Part shown: positions 23,305-31,537 of the stretch, piece by piece
How the letters are laid out: each line of letters starts with the position of its first letter
Position numbering within the stretch: position 1 is the stretch's first letter
From: Maritimibacter alkaliphilus
GTDB taxonomy: Bacteria; Pseudomonadota; Alphaproteobacteria; Rhodobacterales; Rhodobacteraceae
Assembly: GCF_019801605.1 (NCBI RefSeq)
Contig: NZ_JAHVIT010000001.1
Span: 1,488,001-1,552,000, forward strand
Reading direction: 5' to 3'
Length of the DNA: 64,000 nt
Notes under the pieces: generated by a model
What the model saw: only the letters and a program-made list of their open reading frames with translations
Database searches by the model: none
What the model was told of the DNA's origin: nothing
Program-made: the position numbers and the translations under genes

Positions 23305-24090
23305 TCAGGACTTCGGGAAGATCAGCGTCAGCACCGCGCGGAAGGTCACGCCTTCGGCGCCGCTGTCCGGGCCCTCGGCAATATAGCCGATGCCGCCACC
23401 GATGCTCATCGGCTGGTTGCCCGCCATGAAGACCTTGCTGACCACACCGTTGATCGGCACGGTCCACTGCTCGTTGGTCCAGTCATAGGTCGTCTCGGTG
23501 TTCAGCGTCACGCTCAGGCCGCCGTCGAAGGCATAGCTCAGGAAGGGCTGCAGGTAGGTCTGGTTGATGTCCACCGGTCCGTCGCCCACGCGCCAGACAT
23601 GGGACGCAAGCCCGCCCACGGTCCACGGCCCCGACTGGCGCAGGGCCACACCGGTCACACCCGCGGCAAAGGTATCGGCCGAGATGCCGTCGCGCCCGGT
23701 GGGCAGCACGAAGGCCGGGCCGACGCCCCAAGTCAGCCCGTTGCGCGCCTCCTTGGGCGAGAAGAAGAACGACTGGGTGATGTCGCCAAGGCCGATATCG
23801 TCATTGCCGGGCAGATCGTTGAAGACCAGCGGTACGATGGTGCGGGACACAATGTTCCAGCCGTTGCCAAGGTCGAAGGGGATCACCGGCTGGACGTTGA
23901 GCGTCATCCGCTCGCCATCGTCGTTGGGGCCGATGTTCTGGTTCCAGTTGAACTGGAACGGCACGCTCACGAGGTCCGCGACCGGGTTCGCGAGCTGCTT
24001 GGCGAGGTCGGTTTCCGCCGCCGCAACGGGGGTTGCGACACCAAGGCAGGCGACCGTCGCGAGAAGCGCCGATTTGAAAACTGGGGTCAT
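23305..24090 (-). CDS. outer-membrane beta-barrel protein of unknown function
   Basis: A 261-residue protein with a Sec signal (MTPVFKSALLATVACLGVAT, cleavage near AAAE at 24-25). The rest alternates hydrophobic and polar residues in strands ending in aromatic residues. It has blocks such as TLNVQPVIPFDLGNGWN and GVGPAFVLPTGRD, and a C-terminal TFRAVLTLIFPK strand. This resembles the neutral outer-membrane transporter-like family with similarity to MetA-type phenol degradation proteins. No substrate can be assigned. It lies between ilvB and ilvN on the opposite strand, convergent with ilvB and divergent from ilvN, which is unusual. Confidence 0.7.
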   Translation of the reverse strand: MTPVFKSALLATVACLGVATPVAAAETDLAKQLANPVADLVSVPFQFNWNQNIGPNDDGERMTLNVQPVIPFDLGNGWNIVSRTIVPLVFNDLPGNDDIGLGDITQSFFFSPKEARNGLTWGVGPAFVLPTGRDGISADTFAAGVTGVALRQSGPWTVGGLASHVWRVGDGPVDINQTYLQPFLSYAFDGGLSVTLNTETTYDWTNEQWTVPINGVVSKVFMAGNQPMSIGGGIGYIAEGPDSGAEGVTFRAVLTLIFPKS

Positions 24091-24254
24091 GGCAAGTCCT
24101 TGAACTCGGAAAAGAAACTTTCAGGCACGGGGCGCTGGAGACATCGCCCTGTGGCACGGGGAAAACCGGATGCAACCCTAGCGTGCTTCCAACTTGCCCC
24201 AAAGGCAACCGATACCTTCCACCGGAAGACAACCCTGAAGACAAGGAGCCACCC

Positions 24255-24818
24255 ATGTCGGCACTCAAACTGAAAAAAGGGTCGACCAAGCATTCGGCCT
24301 ACAACCTGCGCCCGACCTTCTCCGACGTGATCGAGACGCATACGCTGGCCGTGCTGGTGGACAACGAGGCGGGCGTTCTCGCCCGCGTGATCGGCCTCTT
24401 CTCCGGCCGGGGCTACAACATCGAAAGCCTCACCGTGGCCGAGGTCGACCACACCGGCAAACGCTCGCGGATCACGATCGTGACCAAGGGCACGCCGCAG
24501 GTGATCGAGCAGATCAAGGCGCAACTCGGCCGCATCGTGCCCGTCCACGAGGTCCACGACCTGACCGTCGAAGGCCCCTCGGTCGAGCGCGAGCTGGCGC
24601 TGATCAAGGTGGCCAACGAGGGCGAGAAGCGGGTCGAGGCGCTGCGCCTGGCGGACATCTTCCGTGCCAACGTGGTGGATTCGACACTGACCAGCTTCGT
24701 CTTCGAACTGACCGGCACGCCCGACAAGATCGACGCCTTCGCCGAGCTGATGCGCCCTCTGGGCCTCGTCGAACTGGCGCGCACCGGCGTTGCCGCCCTC
24801 GCCCGCGGCGCGAACTGA
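24255..24818 (+). CDS. ilvN: acetolactate synthase small (regulatory) subunit
   Basis: A 187-residue regulatory subunit (IlvH/IlvN type) that activates the catalytic subunit and gives valine feedback inhibition. The N-terminal ACT domain reads HTLAVLVDNEAGVLARVIGL then FSGRGYNIESLTVAEVDHT (about 29-67). The C-terminal half has LALIKVANEGEKRVEALRLA and ends with LVELARTGVAALARG, as usual. The start ATG at 24255 has AAGGAG upstream. It has its own promoter region (24091-24254), shared divergently with the barrel gene, so its expression is separated from the ilvB attenuator. Confidence 0.95.
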   Translation: MSALKLKKGSTKHSAYNLRPTFSDVIETHTLAVLVDNEAGVLARVIGLFSGRGYNIESLTVAEVDHTGKRSRITIVTKGTPQVIEQIKAQLGRIVPVHEVHDLTVEGPSVERELALIKVANEGEKRVEALRLADIFRANVVDSTLTSFVFELTGTPDKIDAFAELMRPLGLVELARTGVAALARGAN

Positions 24819-24916
24819 TCACAGAGGTCCCCGGGCCCGGGGCAGCCCCCCGGCCCGGGGTGCCGATCCCCTGACTGGCGCGATAATTGGCCCGATCCCG
24901 CCGTCTCTGAAAAAGC

Positions 24917-24950
24917 AAAAGCCCGTCCGCGTCACTGCGGGCGGGCTTTC
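24917..24950. terminator. bidirectional terminator between ilvN and the convergent hypothetical gene
   Basis: AAAGCCCGTCCGC pairs with GCGGGCGGGCTTT (one G-U pair) around a 6-base loop, with A-rich and T-rich flanks that could serve both strands. Confidence 0.75.
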
Positions 24951-24997
24951 CCATGTTCGTCGCAGACCGTCCGGGACGCCCCCCCGGAGGACCGCCT

Positions 24998-25441
24998 TTA
25001 CAGCTTGCCGCCGATCTCGCAGGCTTGCGCGGCCCGGGCCTTGTCCTGCGCCCGGCCATGGGCCTTGCGGCGCGGCGTGAACGGCAGGACGATCGCACTG
25101 CCCTCCTCGCCCTCCGGGCGACTGACGGGGGGAATGTTGACCTTCTCGGAGGCCATGCAATTGGCCTCCTGCAGACGCGTCGCCAGCGAGGGATATTGCT
25201 CCTCCGCAACGATCCGGGGGTTCTGCGCCCGTCGCATCACACGGTCTTCGGCAAGGTCGAATTGCACCAGATCTCCCGCGTCGAGGGCGATTCCGTCACA
25301 GAATTCTCCCTCCGCGGCGCTGAAGTAGGCCAGATCGCCATGATCTTCGCACCAGATCACCGCTTTCCGATCCGAACTGTCGCTCCACAGGACTACACCA
25401 AACATCTCAACCCTCTGCAGATGCATCACTTTCCCCCACAT
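24998..25441 (-). CDS. hypothetical protein, divergent from an XRE regulator
   Basis: A 147-residue protein without a signal peptide or membrane segment. The N-terminal half has a compact beta-rich look (EMFGVVLWSDSSDRKAVIWC, then EDHGDLAYF and a LDAGDLVQFDL strand), which could be a small OB- or cold-shock-like barrel. The C-terminal half is charged. I do not recognise a family. The ATG at 25441 gives the longest form. The ATG at 25426 is the better start by its GGGGGAAAG site, and one at 25405 also exists. It shares an upstream region with the XRE gene, including the inverted repeat at 25468. Confidence 0.65.
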   Translation of the reverse strand: MWGKVMHLQRVEMFGVVLWSDSSDRKAVIWCEDHGDLAYFSAAEGEFCDGIALDAGDLVQFDLAEDRVMRRAQNPRIVAEEQYPSLATRLQEANCMASEKVNIPPVSRPEGEEGSAIVLPFTPRRKAHGRAQDKARAAQACEIGGKL

Positions 25442-25467
25442 GGTTACTTTCTGTGAAAGATCTTCTT

Positions 25468-25493
25468 TCCGACATTCCCCAATCAGTGTCGGA
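25468..25493. promoter_or_regulatory. inverted repeat between divergent genes (candidate operator)
   Basis: TCCGACA and TGTCGGA are perfect 7-base arms with a 12-base spacer, in the AT-richer gap between the hypothetical gene and the XRE regulator. Autoregulation by the XRE protein is a plausible inference. Confidence 0.4.
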
Positions 25494-25638
25494 GAGATTG
25501 ATTTTGTGACGGGTTTGATAAATACTGGCGCTATACAACATCACCCGTGACGCCACATAGCATCAAGAAGTCTCCTCAACAGTGCTACACACACCCAAAA
25601 TACACGCTGAACGTGAATCACACAGGGAAAAACGGCCC

Positions 25639-26463
25639 GTGAAGAAGCCTACCTCGAGCCATGGGTCGGAATCCGCCGTCGATCCGGTGGAAATCCGTGG
25701 AATATTTGGCGCGAACCTGCGTCTTCTCTCCGGTCAATACCCCTCGATTGCCGGTCTGTGCCGCGAACTCGGCATCAACCGCACGCAGTACAACCGCTAC
25801 CTCTCGGGCGAGAGCTTCCCGCGGCCGGACGTGCTGCATCGCATCTGCGAATTCTTCAACACGGACGCTCGCATCCTGCTGGAGCCGGTCGAGGCGCTGA
25901 CGCCGATCTCCGCGGACCTGCTCAACCATCCCGAGATCTCGGAGTACCTCGGCCGGACCTCGACCGAGGTCGGCCAGGATCTGCTCCCCGACGGGTTCTA
26001 CCGGTTCTCGCGGCGCTCCTTCGTCGACGAGACCATGGCCGCGCTCGGCCTAGTGTACGTCTTCCGCAACGACGGCTACACCTTCGTGCGCGGATACGAG
26101 GCCAAGGAAGCCATGGCGCAGCAGGGCCTGCCGGTGGATGCCGCCACGCGCGAGTTCCGCGGCATCTTCCTGCGTCAGGAAGAGGGCGTGGCCGCGCTGA
26201 TCGCGCGCAAGGGCGCGATCACCTGCTCGTTCAACTTCCTCTGCAAGGTCCCGACTTTCGAGAACAACTTCTGGGAAGGCTACGTGACCCGCACGGTGCG
26301 GGAGAGCCTGACCAGCCAGCGGGCCACCCGCATGGTCTATGAACACCTTGGGACCAACATGCGTTCGATCATGACCACGGCGCGGGGCACCGGCCTCGTC
26401 CCGCAGGAACAACTGCCCCAGTTCCACCGCCGCCTGCTGCGGCTGGACCAGGCCTTCCGTTGA
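25639..26463 (+). CDS. XRE-family helix-turn-helix transcriptional regulator
   Basis: A 274-residue regulator. The N-terminal helix-turn-helix (about 19-75) reads FGANLRLLSGQYPSIAGLCR then ELGINRTQYNRYLSGESFPR, with the YLSGE type recognition helix end and a conserved FFNTD tail. The C-terminal 180 residues form a separate domain with LPDGFYRFSRRSF and EGVAALIARKGAITCSF that may sense a ligand; I cannot name it. The GTG at 25639 is chosen because AGGGA lies 10 bases upstream; the frame opens at a GTG at 25582 with poor context. It faces the hypothetical gene divergently and ends in a terminator. Confidence 0.85.
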   Translation: MKKPTSSHGSESAVDPVEIRGIFGANLRLLSGQYPSIAGLCRELGINRTQYNRYLSGESFPRPDVLHRICEFFNTDARILLEPVEALTPISADLLNHPEISEYLGRTSTEVGQDLLPDGFYRFSRRSFVDETMAALGLVYVFRNDGYTFVRGYEAKEAMAQQGLPVDAATREFRGIFLRQEEGVAALIARKGAITCSFNFLCKVPTFENNFWEGYVTRTVRESLTSQRATRMVYEHLGTNMRSIMTTARGTGLVPQEQLPQFHRRLLRLDQAFR

Positions 26464-26531
26464 GCTGACGCCGTCCCGGCCTGCGGTCCGACGTGGCGTC
26501 ACGAACCGGTGCGGACCGATCCGGAACGAAC

Positions 26532-26559
26532 AAAGCCGCCCCCTCGGGGGCGGCTTTCG
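26532..26559 (+). terminator. terminator after the XRE regulator gene
   Basis: AAAGCCGCCCC and GGGGCGGCTTT arms with a 4-base loop, 69 bases after the stop; A- and T-flanks could also stop the convergent aminotransferase transcript. Confidence 0.8.
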
Positions 26560-26611
26560 CATGTCCGGCCCCTGCGGGCGGTCCGGTGGCAGCCGTCCGG
26601 TCGCCCTGCCC

Positions 26612-27772
26612 TTACGCCGGCACCGCACCCTTCAGCGCCATGAACCTGCCGAGCCGTTCCAGCCCTTCGAGCATGTCCTCGGTCGTCGAGGCATAGGAGA
26701 AGCGCAGCGTATGCGCCCCCCGGTCCGGATCGAAGTCGAGCCCCGGCGTCACCGCGACGCGGGCCTCGTGCAGGATCTCGCGGGCAAGGGCGAGGCTGTT
26801 GTTGGTCAGGCCGGAGACATCCGCGTAGATGTAGAAGCCCCCGTCCGGCGGCGCGATCCGGTCGAAGCCGATCCTGGGCAGCCCCTCCAGCAGCAGCGCG
26901 CGGTTGCGGGCATAGGTGGCGCGGTGGGCGTCCAGTTCCTCGGTGGCATCGAGCGCGGCGAGGGCCGCCACCTGGCTGGCATGGGTGGCGCAGATGAACA
27001 TGTGCTGCGAAAGCTTCTCGACCCGGTGGAAATGCGCCTCGGGCAGGACCATCCAGCCGATCCGCCAGCCGGTCATCGAGAAATACTTCGAGAAGGAATT
27101 GATGACATAGACGTCGTCACCGAATTCCAGCGCACTCACGGCCCGGTTCTCGTAATGCAGCCCATGATAGATTTCGTCCGAGATGAAGCCGATGCCCGCC
27201 TCCTGCGCGGCCTGCATCAGCCCCTGCATCGCCGGACCGTCCAGCATCGTACCGGCGGGGTTCGCCGGCGAGGCCACCAGCAGACCGTCAAGGCGATGCG
27301 CCGCGATGTCGGAGGGCACCGGCTGGTAGCGGTGCTCTTCCTTGGTTTCGATCAGCACCGGATCGAGGTCCAGCGCCTTGAGGATCTGCCGGTAGGAGGG
27401 ATAGCCCGGCGAGCCGATGCCGACCCGCGCACCCGGGTCGAAGAGCGAGGTGAAGGCCAGCGAAAAGGCCCCGGAGGAGCCCGGCGTGACCAGCACGCGA
27501 TCGGGGTTCAGGTCCACGTCGTACCATTCGCCATAGAGCTGCGCGATGCGTGCGCGCAGCTCGGGCAGGCCCGGCGTGACGGTGTAGCCCATGGGCGCGC
27601 CGTCCTCCATCGCCTGCGCCACGGCGCGGCGGGCGGCCTCGGGCGCGGGCGTGCCCGGCTGGCCGATTTCCATGTGGACGATGTCGATGCCCGAGGCCTC
27701 CATCTCGGCGGCCTCCTTGGCGATTTCCATCACAATAAAGGGATCGACCGTGCCCCGGCTTGAAACCCGCAT
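26612..27772 (-). CDS. pyridoxal-phosphate dependent aminotransferase, class I fold
   Basis: A 386-residue aspartate-aminotransferase-like enzyme. Visible parts are MEIGQPGTPAPEAARRAV, GYTVTPGLPELR, the SPGYPSY segment, ASPANPAGT with the PLP Asn, SDEIYHGLHY, the Schiff-base Lys in NSFSKYFSMTGWRIGW, and a C-terminal LRFSYA with the substrate-carboxylate Arg. The start is set by GGAGGAG just before the ATG at 27772; a GTG five codons upstream would place the start inside the ribosome site. Donor and acceptor cannot be deduced from the sequence; roles in amino-acid catabolism or biosynthesis are both possible. Confidence 0.92.
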   Translation of the reverse strand: MRVSSRGTVDPFIVMEIAKEAAEMEASGIDIVHMEIGQPGTPAPEAARRAVAQAMEDGAPMGYTVTPGLPELRARIAQLYGEWYDVDLNPDRVLVTPGSSGAFSLAFTSLFDPGARVGIGSPGYPSYRQILKALDLDPVLIETKEEHRYQPVPSDIAAHRLDGLLVASPANPAGTMLDGPAMQGLMQAAQEAGIGFISDEIYHGLHYENRAVSALEFGDDVYVINSFSKYFSMTGWRIGWMVLPEAHFHRVEKLSQHMFICATHASQVAALAALDATEELDAHRATYARNRALLLEGLPRIGFDRIAPPDGGFYIYADVSGLTNNSLALAREILHEARVAVTPGLDFDPDRGAHTLRFSYASTTEDMLEGLERLGRFMALKGAVPA

Positions 27773-28051
27773 GTACTCCTCCGACACTTGCTTTCGGTGG
27801 ACAGCTTCCCGCGTTTCACAGGATTATCGAAAAATGCCGTCGGCCCATGCCGAACATCTGAGCCATTTTCCCGCGCCTCTTGAGGGGCGCCGCCGTCTTG
27901 CCTCTCTCTTCTGCCCTCTGCATCGGCAAAGGGCAACCGGGTCACCGATATGTCACGGTGGGTTCGGTTGGCATCGCCGCCCCGATATGCTTTCTGCACA
28001 ATAACGCGCCTGATTGCGGGCCTGAATTTCGACTGAGACCGGAGTTATTTG

Positions 28052-28945
28052 ATGACGAGTTCCAAAACCGCCTATGTCCTGACCGCCGCCGCCGTGGCGC
28101 TTGGTGTCTTTGCCTACGGCGCCGACAAGGTGCGCGGCCCCGTCGCGGCCCCCGCCGCGATGGCAGAGGCGATGCCCGCCGCGACCGGCCATTCGGAGAA
28201 ACCGACCGCAGAGCACGGCGCGGCCCCCGCCGCGACCTCTGCCGGCGGGTCGGAACTGGCCGATCTCAGCGGGATGCAGCGCGATGCCCTGCGGCGCGAG
28301 ATCCAGTCCTACCTCATGGACCACCCCGAGGTGATCTTCGAGGCGGTCGAGGCCTATCGCGCCCGCGAGGCCGAGGTGCAGCAGCAGGCCCAGACCGACA
28401 TGCTGAAGTCCGAGCCCGAGGCGATCTACGATGACGGCTTCTCGTGGATCGGTGGCAACCCCGAGGGCGACATCGTCATGATCGAGTTCATGGACTACCG
28501 CTGCGGCTACTGCCGCCGGGCCTTCGAGGACGTGAAATCGCTGGTCGAGGACGATGGCAACATCAAGTTCATCGTCAAGGAATACCCGGTGCTCGGCGAC
28601 GACTCGGTGACCGCCTCGCGCTTTGCCATCGCCACCCTGCAGGTCGCGGGCGACGAGGCCTACGAGCAGGTCCACAACGCCATGATGACGATGCGCGGCA
28701 ACCCCGGTGACAAGGTCGCCCTGACCCGTCTGGGCGAGAGCCTCGGCCTCGACACCGACGCGATCTTTGCGCGCATGGACGACGAGGCCGTGACCGAGGT
28801 GATCGGCACCAACCGCGCCCTTGGCGATGCGCTCGGCATCAGCGGCACGCCGACCTTCCTCTTCGATCACCAGCTGGTCGTGGGCGCGGTCCCGCGCAGC
28901 CAGATGGAAGAGATCATCGAGGACCTGCGCGAAGCAGCCGAATGA
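28052..28945 (+). CDS. DsbA/ScsC-like thiol:disulfide protein
   Basis: A 297-residue exported protein. Residues 1-25 form a signal or anchor, followed by an Ala/Pro-rich linker to about 68. A helical segment LRREIQSYLMDHPEVIFEAV (80-99) matches the N-terminal oligomerisation helix of ScsC-type proteins. The thioredoxin-like part has Cys151-Gly-Tyr-Cys154 in MDYRCGYCRRAF and the cis-Pro loop in SGTPTFLF. It would shuffle or introduce disulfides in the periplasm. The start is the ATG at 28052 with GGAG upstream. The next gene overlaps its end (ATGA) and encodes a second, smaller protein of the same layout. Confidence 0.88.
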   Translation: MTSSKTAYVLTAAAVALGVFAYGADKVRGPVAAPAAMAEAMPAATGHSEKPTAEHGAAPAATSAGGSELADLSGMQRDALRREIQSYLMDHPEVIFEAVEAYRAREAEVQQQAQTDMLKSEPEAIYDDGFSWIGGNPEGDIVMIEFMDYRCGYCRRAFEDVKSLVEDDGNIKFIVKEYPVLGDDSVTASRFAIATLQVAGDEAYEQVHNAMMTMRGNPGDKVALTRLGESLGLDTDAIFARMDDEAVTEVIGTNRALGDALGISGTPTFLFDHQLVVGAVPRSQMEEIIEDLREAAE

Positions 28946-29682
28946 TCCGAGCGGCGCTTCTGCCGCTCCTGCTGCTGTCCTCGCCCCTTGCCGCGCAGGA
29001 CAGCAGCGCGCCCCTGTCCGCCGCCTCAGGCGGCATGGCTACGGCGACGGCCACGAGCGACGGCGGCAGCGTCCTTTCGCCCGAGGCCCGCAAGCTTCTG
29101 GGGGCCGAAATCCGCGCAGTGCTGATGGCCCACCCCGAGCTCGTGGCAGGCCTCGCCGACGGCGCCATGGCCCCCACCGACGCGCCGCTCGACCTCTACA
29201 AGGACGACCGGGAGCAGGACTTGAGCGTCCTCGACCGGGCCCGCGCCGCCCTGACCGCGATCACGCCGGAGGGCTTCGGCGCGCGCAGGCCGCGCCAGAC
29301 GATCACCCTCTTCGTCACCTATCCCTGCCCCGACTGCGCCATGGCCGAACGCGGGCTCCGGACCCTCGTGGCCGAGGTGCCGGGCCTCCGGGTCGAGATC
29401 CGCGCCGCCGAGAACACCCCCGCCGCCCGCAGCCTGCGCGCCCTTGCCCGCGAAATGACGCCCGAAGCGTTCGCCGCCCTGCGGATGTCCTTCTACACTG
29501 ACGCGCCGGAGGAGGAGACCGATGACAAGGCCGAGGACATCGGCGTGCTGGCCTCGGTGCAGGAGGATGCCGTGCTGTTCCACAAGCTCGGGCTCGACCT
29601 CGCGCCCTCCTACGTGCTGCCCGGGATGATGCTGCGCGGCGAGATGCCCACCATCGTGCTGCGGCGCTACCTCGACAAGTGA
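28942..29682 (+). CDS. second DsbA/ScsC-like periplasmic protein with CPDC motif
   Basis: A 246-residue exported protein with a clear signal peptide (cleavage near LAAQD, residue 19). It repeats the layout of the gene before it: a helix LLGAEIRAVLMAHPELVAGL (52-71), then a thioredoxin-like segment ITLFVTYPCPDCAMAERGL with Cys129-Pro-Asp-Cys132. A late LAPSYVLPGMMLRG segment sits where the cis-Pro loop would be, but the usual TxP is SYVLP. It overlaps the upstream gene by 4 bases. A likely role is as partner or electron donor of the first protein, as in Scs/Dsb pairs. Family assignment is by pattern only. Confidence 0.7.
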   Translation: MIRAALLPLLLLSSPLAAQDSSAPLSAASGGMATATATSDGGSVLSPEARKLLGAEIRAVLMAHPELVAGLADGAMAPTDAPLDLYKDDREQDLSVLDRARAALTAITPEGFGARRPRQTITLFVTYPCPDCAMAERGLRTLVAEVPGLRVEIRAAENTPAARSLRALAREMTPEAFAALRMSFYTDAPEEETDDKAEDIGVLASVQEDAVLFHKLGLDLAPSYVLPGMMLRGEMPTIVLRRYLDK

Positions 29683-29705
29683 TCGCTTTGGGCGAGCCGA
29701 CACAC

Positions 29706-29741
29706 AAAAAGACGGGGCCCCGCCTGGAGCCCCGTCTTTTT
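29706..29741. terminator. strong bidirectional terminator
   Basis: AAAAAGACGGGGC and GCCCCGTCTTTTT form a perfect 13-base-pair stem with T-runs on both strands, between the thiol protein gene and convergent ispG. Confidence 0.9.
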
Positions 29742-29825
29742 CTTTAGCCGGAAAGGGCGGGTCGACGCCTCTGCCCCACAGCTGCCTGCCCCCGGGGGGA
29801 CGCGCCGCAGCACCTCAGCGCCGGA

Positions 29826-30962
29826 TCACTCCGCTGCCTGCGCCGCCTCCGCGGCCTCGCGGGCCTCGATCTCGGCGGCCTTCTTCTCGACCTGCTCCAC
29901 GATGTGATCCACCATCTGCTCGTTCGACATCTTGTGGGACTGCTTGCCCGCCAGATAGACCATGCCGTTGCCCGCACCGCCGCCGGTGAAGCCCACGTCG
30001 GTCATCAGCGCCTCGCCCGGGCCGTTCACCACGCAGCCGATGATCGACAGCGACATCGGCGTCTTGATGTGCTCCAGCCGCTGCTCCAGCAGTTCGACAG
30101 TCTTGATCACGTCAAAGCCCTGACGCGCGCAGGACGGGCAGGAGATGATGTTCACGCCCCGGTGGCGCAGGCCGAGCCCCTTGAGGATCTCGTAGCCCAC
30201 CTTGACCTCCTCCACCGGATCGGCGGAGAGCGAGACGCGCAGCGTGTCCCCGATGCCCATCCACAGCAGGTTGCCGAGGCCGATCGCGCTCTTGATCGTG
30301 CCGGTCATCAGTCCGCCCGCCTCGGTGATGCCGAGGTGGATCGGCGCGTCCGTGGCCTCCGCGATGCCCTGGTAGGCGGCGGCGGCAAGGAAGACGTCCG
30401 AGGCCTTCACGCTGATCTTGTACTCGCGGAAGTCGTTGTCTTCGAGGATGCGGATGTGGTCCATGCCGCTCTCGACCATCGCCTCGGGACAGGGCTCGCC
30501 GTATTTCTCCAGCAGGTGCTTTTCGAGCGAGCCAGCGTTGACCCCGATGCGGATCGAGCAGCCGTGGTCCTTGGCGGCCTTGATGACCTCCTTCACGCGC
30601 TTCTCGTCGCCGATGTTGCCGGGGTTGATCCGCAGGCAGGCGGCGCCTGCCTCGGCAGCCTCGATGGCCCGGCGGTAGTGGAAATGGATGTCGGCCACGA
30701 TCGGGACCGGGCTCTCCTTCACGATCTCCTTCAGCGCGCGGGTCGAGGACTCGTCCGGCGTCGAGATGCGGACGATATCGGCGCCGGCCTCGGCGGCGGC
30801 GATGACCTGCCCCAGCGTGGCCTTCACGTCGGAACTGTCGGTATTGGTCATGGTCTGGACGCTGATCGGGGCGTCCCCGCCGACGGGAACGTTGCCGACC
30901 ATGATCTGCCGGCTCTTGCGCCGGTCGATATTGCGCCAGGGTCGGATGGGATTGTGCGACAT
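29826..30962 (-). CDS. ispG: 4-hydroxy-3-methylbut-2-enyl diphosphate synthase (flavodoxin)
   Basis: A 378-residue iron-sulfur enzyme of the MEP isoprenoid pathway; it reduces the cyclic diphosphate MEcPP to HMBPP. The N-terminal TIM barrel has [19 protein letters not shown] and [12 protein letters not shown]. The C-terminal Fe-S domain has Cys275 and Cys278 in ISCPSCARQ, Cys310 in [12 protein letters not shown] and the fourth ligand Glu317. An Ala/Glu-rich tail ends the protein. The start at 30962 is by family N-terminus ([12 protein letters not shown]); the longer frame upstream is not protein-like. It follows the RodZ-like gene on the same strand after 575 bases, with a terminator between them, so it has its own promoter. 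Confidence 0.95.
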   Translation of the reverse strand: MSHNPIRPWRNIDRRKSRQIMVGNVPVGGDAPISVQTMTNTDSSDVKATLGQVIAAAEAGADIVRISTPDESSTRALKEIVKESPVPIVADIHFHYRRAIEAAEAGAACLRINPGNIGDEKRVKEVIKAAKDHGCSIRIGVNAGSLEKHLLEKYGEPCPEAMVESGMDHIRILEDNDFREYKISVKASDVFLAAAAYQGIAEATDAPIHLGITEAGGLMTGTIKSAIGLGNLLWMGIGDTLRVSLSADPVEEVKVGYEILKGLGLRHRGVNIISCPSCARQGFDVIKTVELLEQRLEHIKTPMSLSIIGCVVNGPGEALMTDVGFTGGGAGNGMVYLAGKQSHKMSNEQMVDHIVEQVEKKAAEIEAREAAEAAQAAE

Positions 30963-31537
30963 GCGGGGCCTCCAGCCGTCTTTGGGGTACCAGATAGCGC
31001 GGAGAGGCCGGGGGTTCAATTGCCCCGTGCCGCGCAAGGGCTGTGCAGCACGGATTGGGCTGTGGCGAGCCGAGGGGATCGAAGATGCCCGGCCTGCCGG
31101 CCAAGGGAGCGACGCCACAGGAAAGGCCGTACCGCTTTCGAGCTGGTCAGCAGAGATTGCCGATTGCGAGGAGATGATGTCACTCGCATGCCACTCAGCA
31201 CCACCGGAGAACTATCACGAAGGGCAGCGCCGTCCCGCGGGGTAGCGCAATAACGCCGGTCGCCGTTGGTGCGCCATTGGTCCGAGCCCCAATGGCGACG
31301 GGGGGCGGGAAGGCGCTGCCCCGCCTGACGGCCGGGAGGGTGGTGGATGGAAGGGCCTGTCCGTTCGGGTAAAGGAGTGCGCCGTCGCGGCTTGTGAGCG
31401 GCAGAACAGACTTCGTGGCCGAAGCGCCGATGCCTCTGTTGATCAGGCTCGGCTTCAACTCCCATCCGCAAACGCAAAAGGCGGCCCCCAGGACCGCCCT
31501 CACACAGACCGGCGACAGCCGATCCAATCGCGTCGCC
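30963..31537. other. intergenic region between the RodZ-like gene and ispG
   Basis: About 575 bases. A terminator for the RodZ-like gene lies at 31475-31500. The ispG promoter must lie in the rest. A minus-strand frame around 31195-31527 has no family-like content and its start would sit inside the terminator region, so I do not call it. Two GC-rich imperfect inverted repeats around 31215-31310 (for example GGCGCTGCC/GGCAGCGCC) might form an RNA structure. Confidence 0.4.
31475..31500 (-). terminator. terminator after the RodZ-like gene
   Basis: On the minus strand, GGGCGGTCC and GGGCCGCC form a stem followed by TTTTG, 38 bases after the stop codon. Confidence 0.7.

Noticed and set aside
31195-31527. 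A 110-codon minus-strand frame between the RodZ-like gene and ispG
   Set aside because: Its start would lie across the terminator of the upstream gene and its sequence shows no domain pattern.
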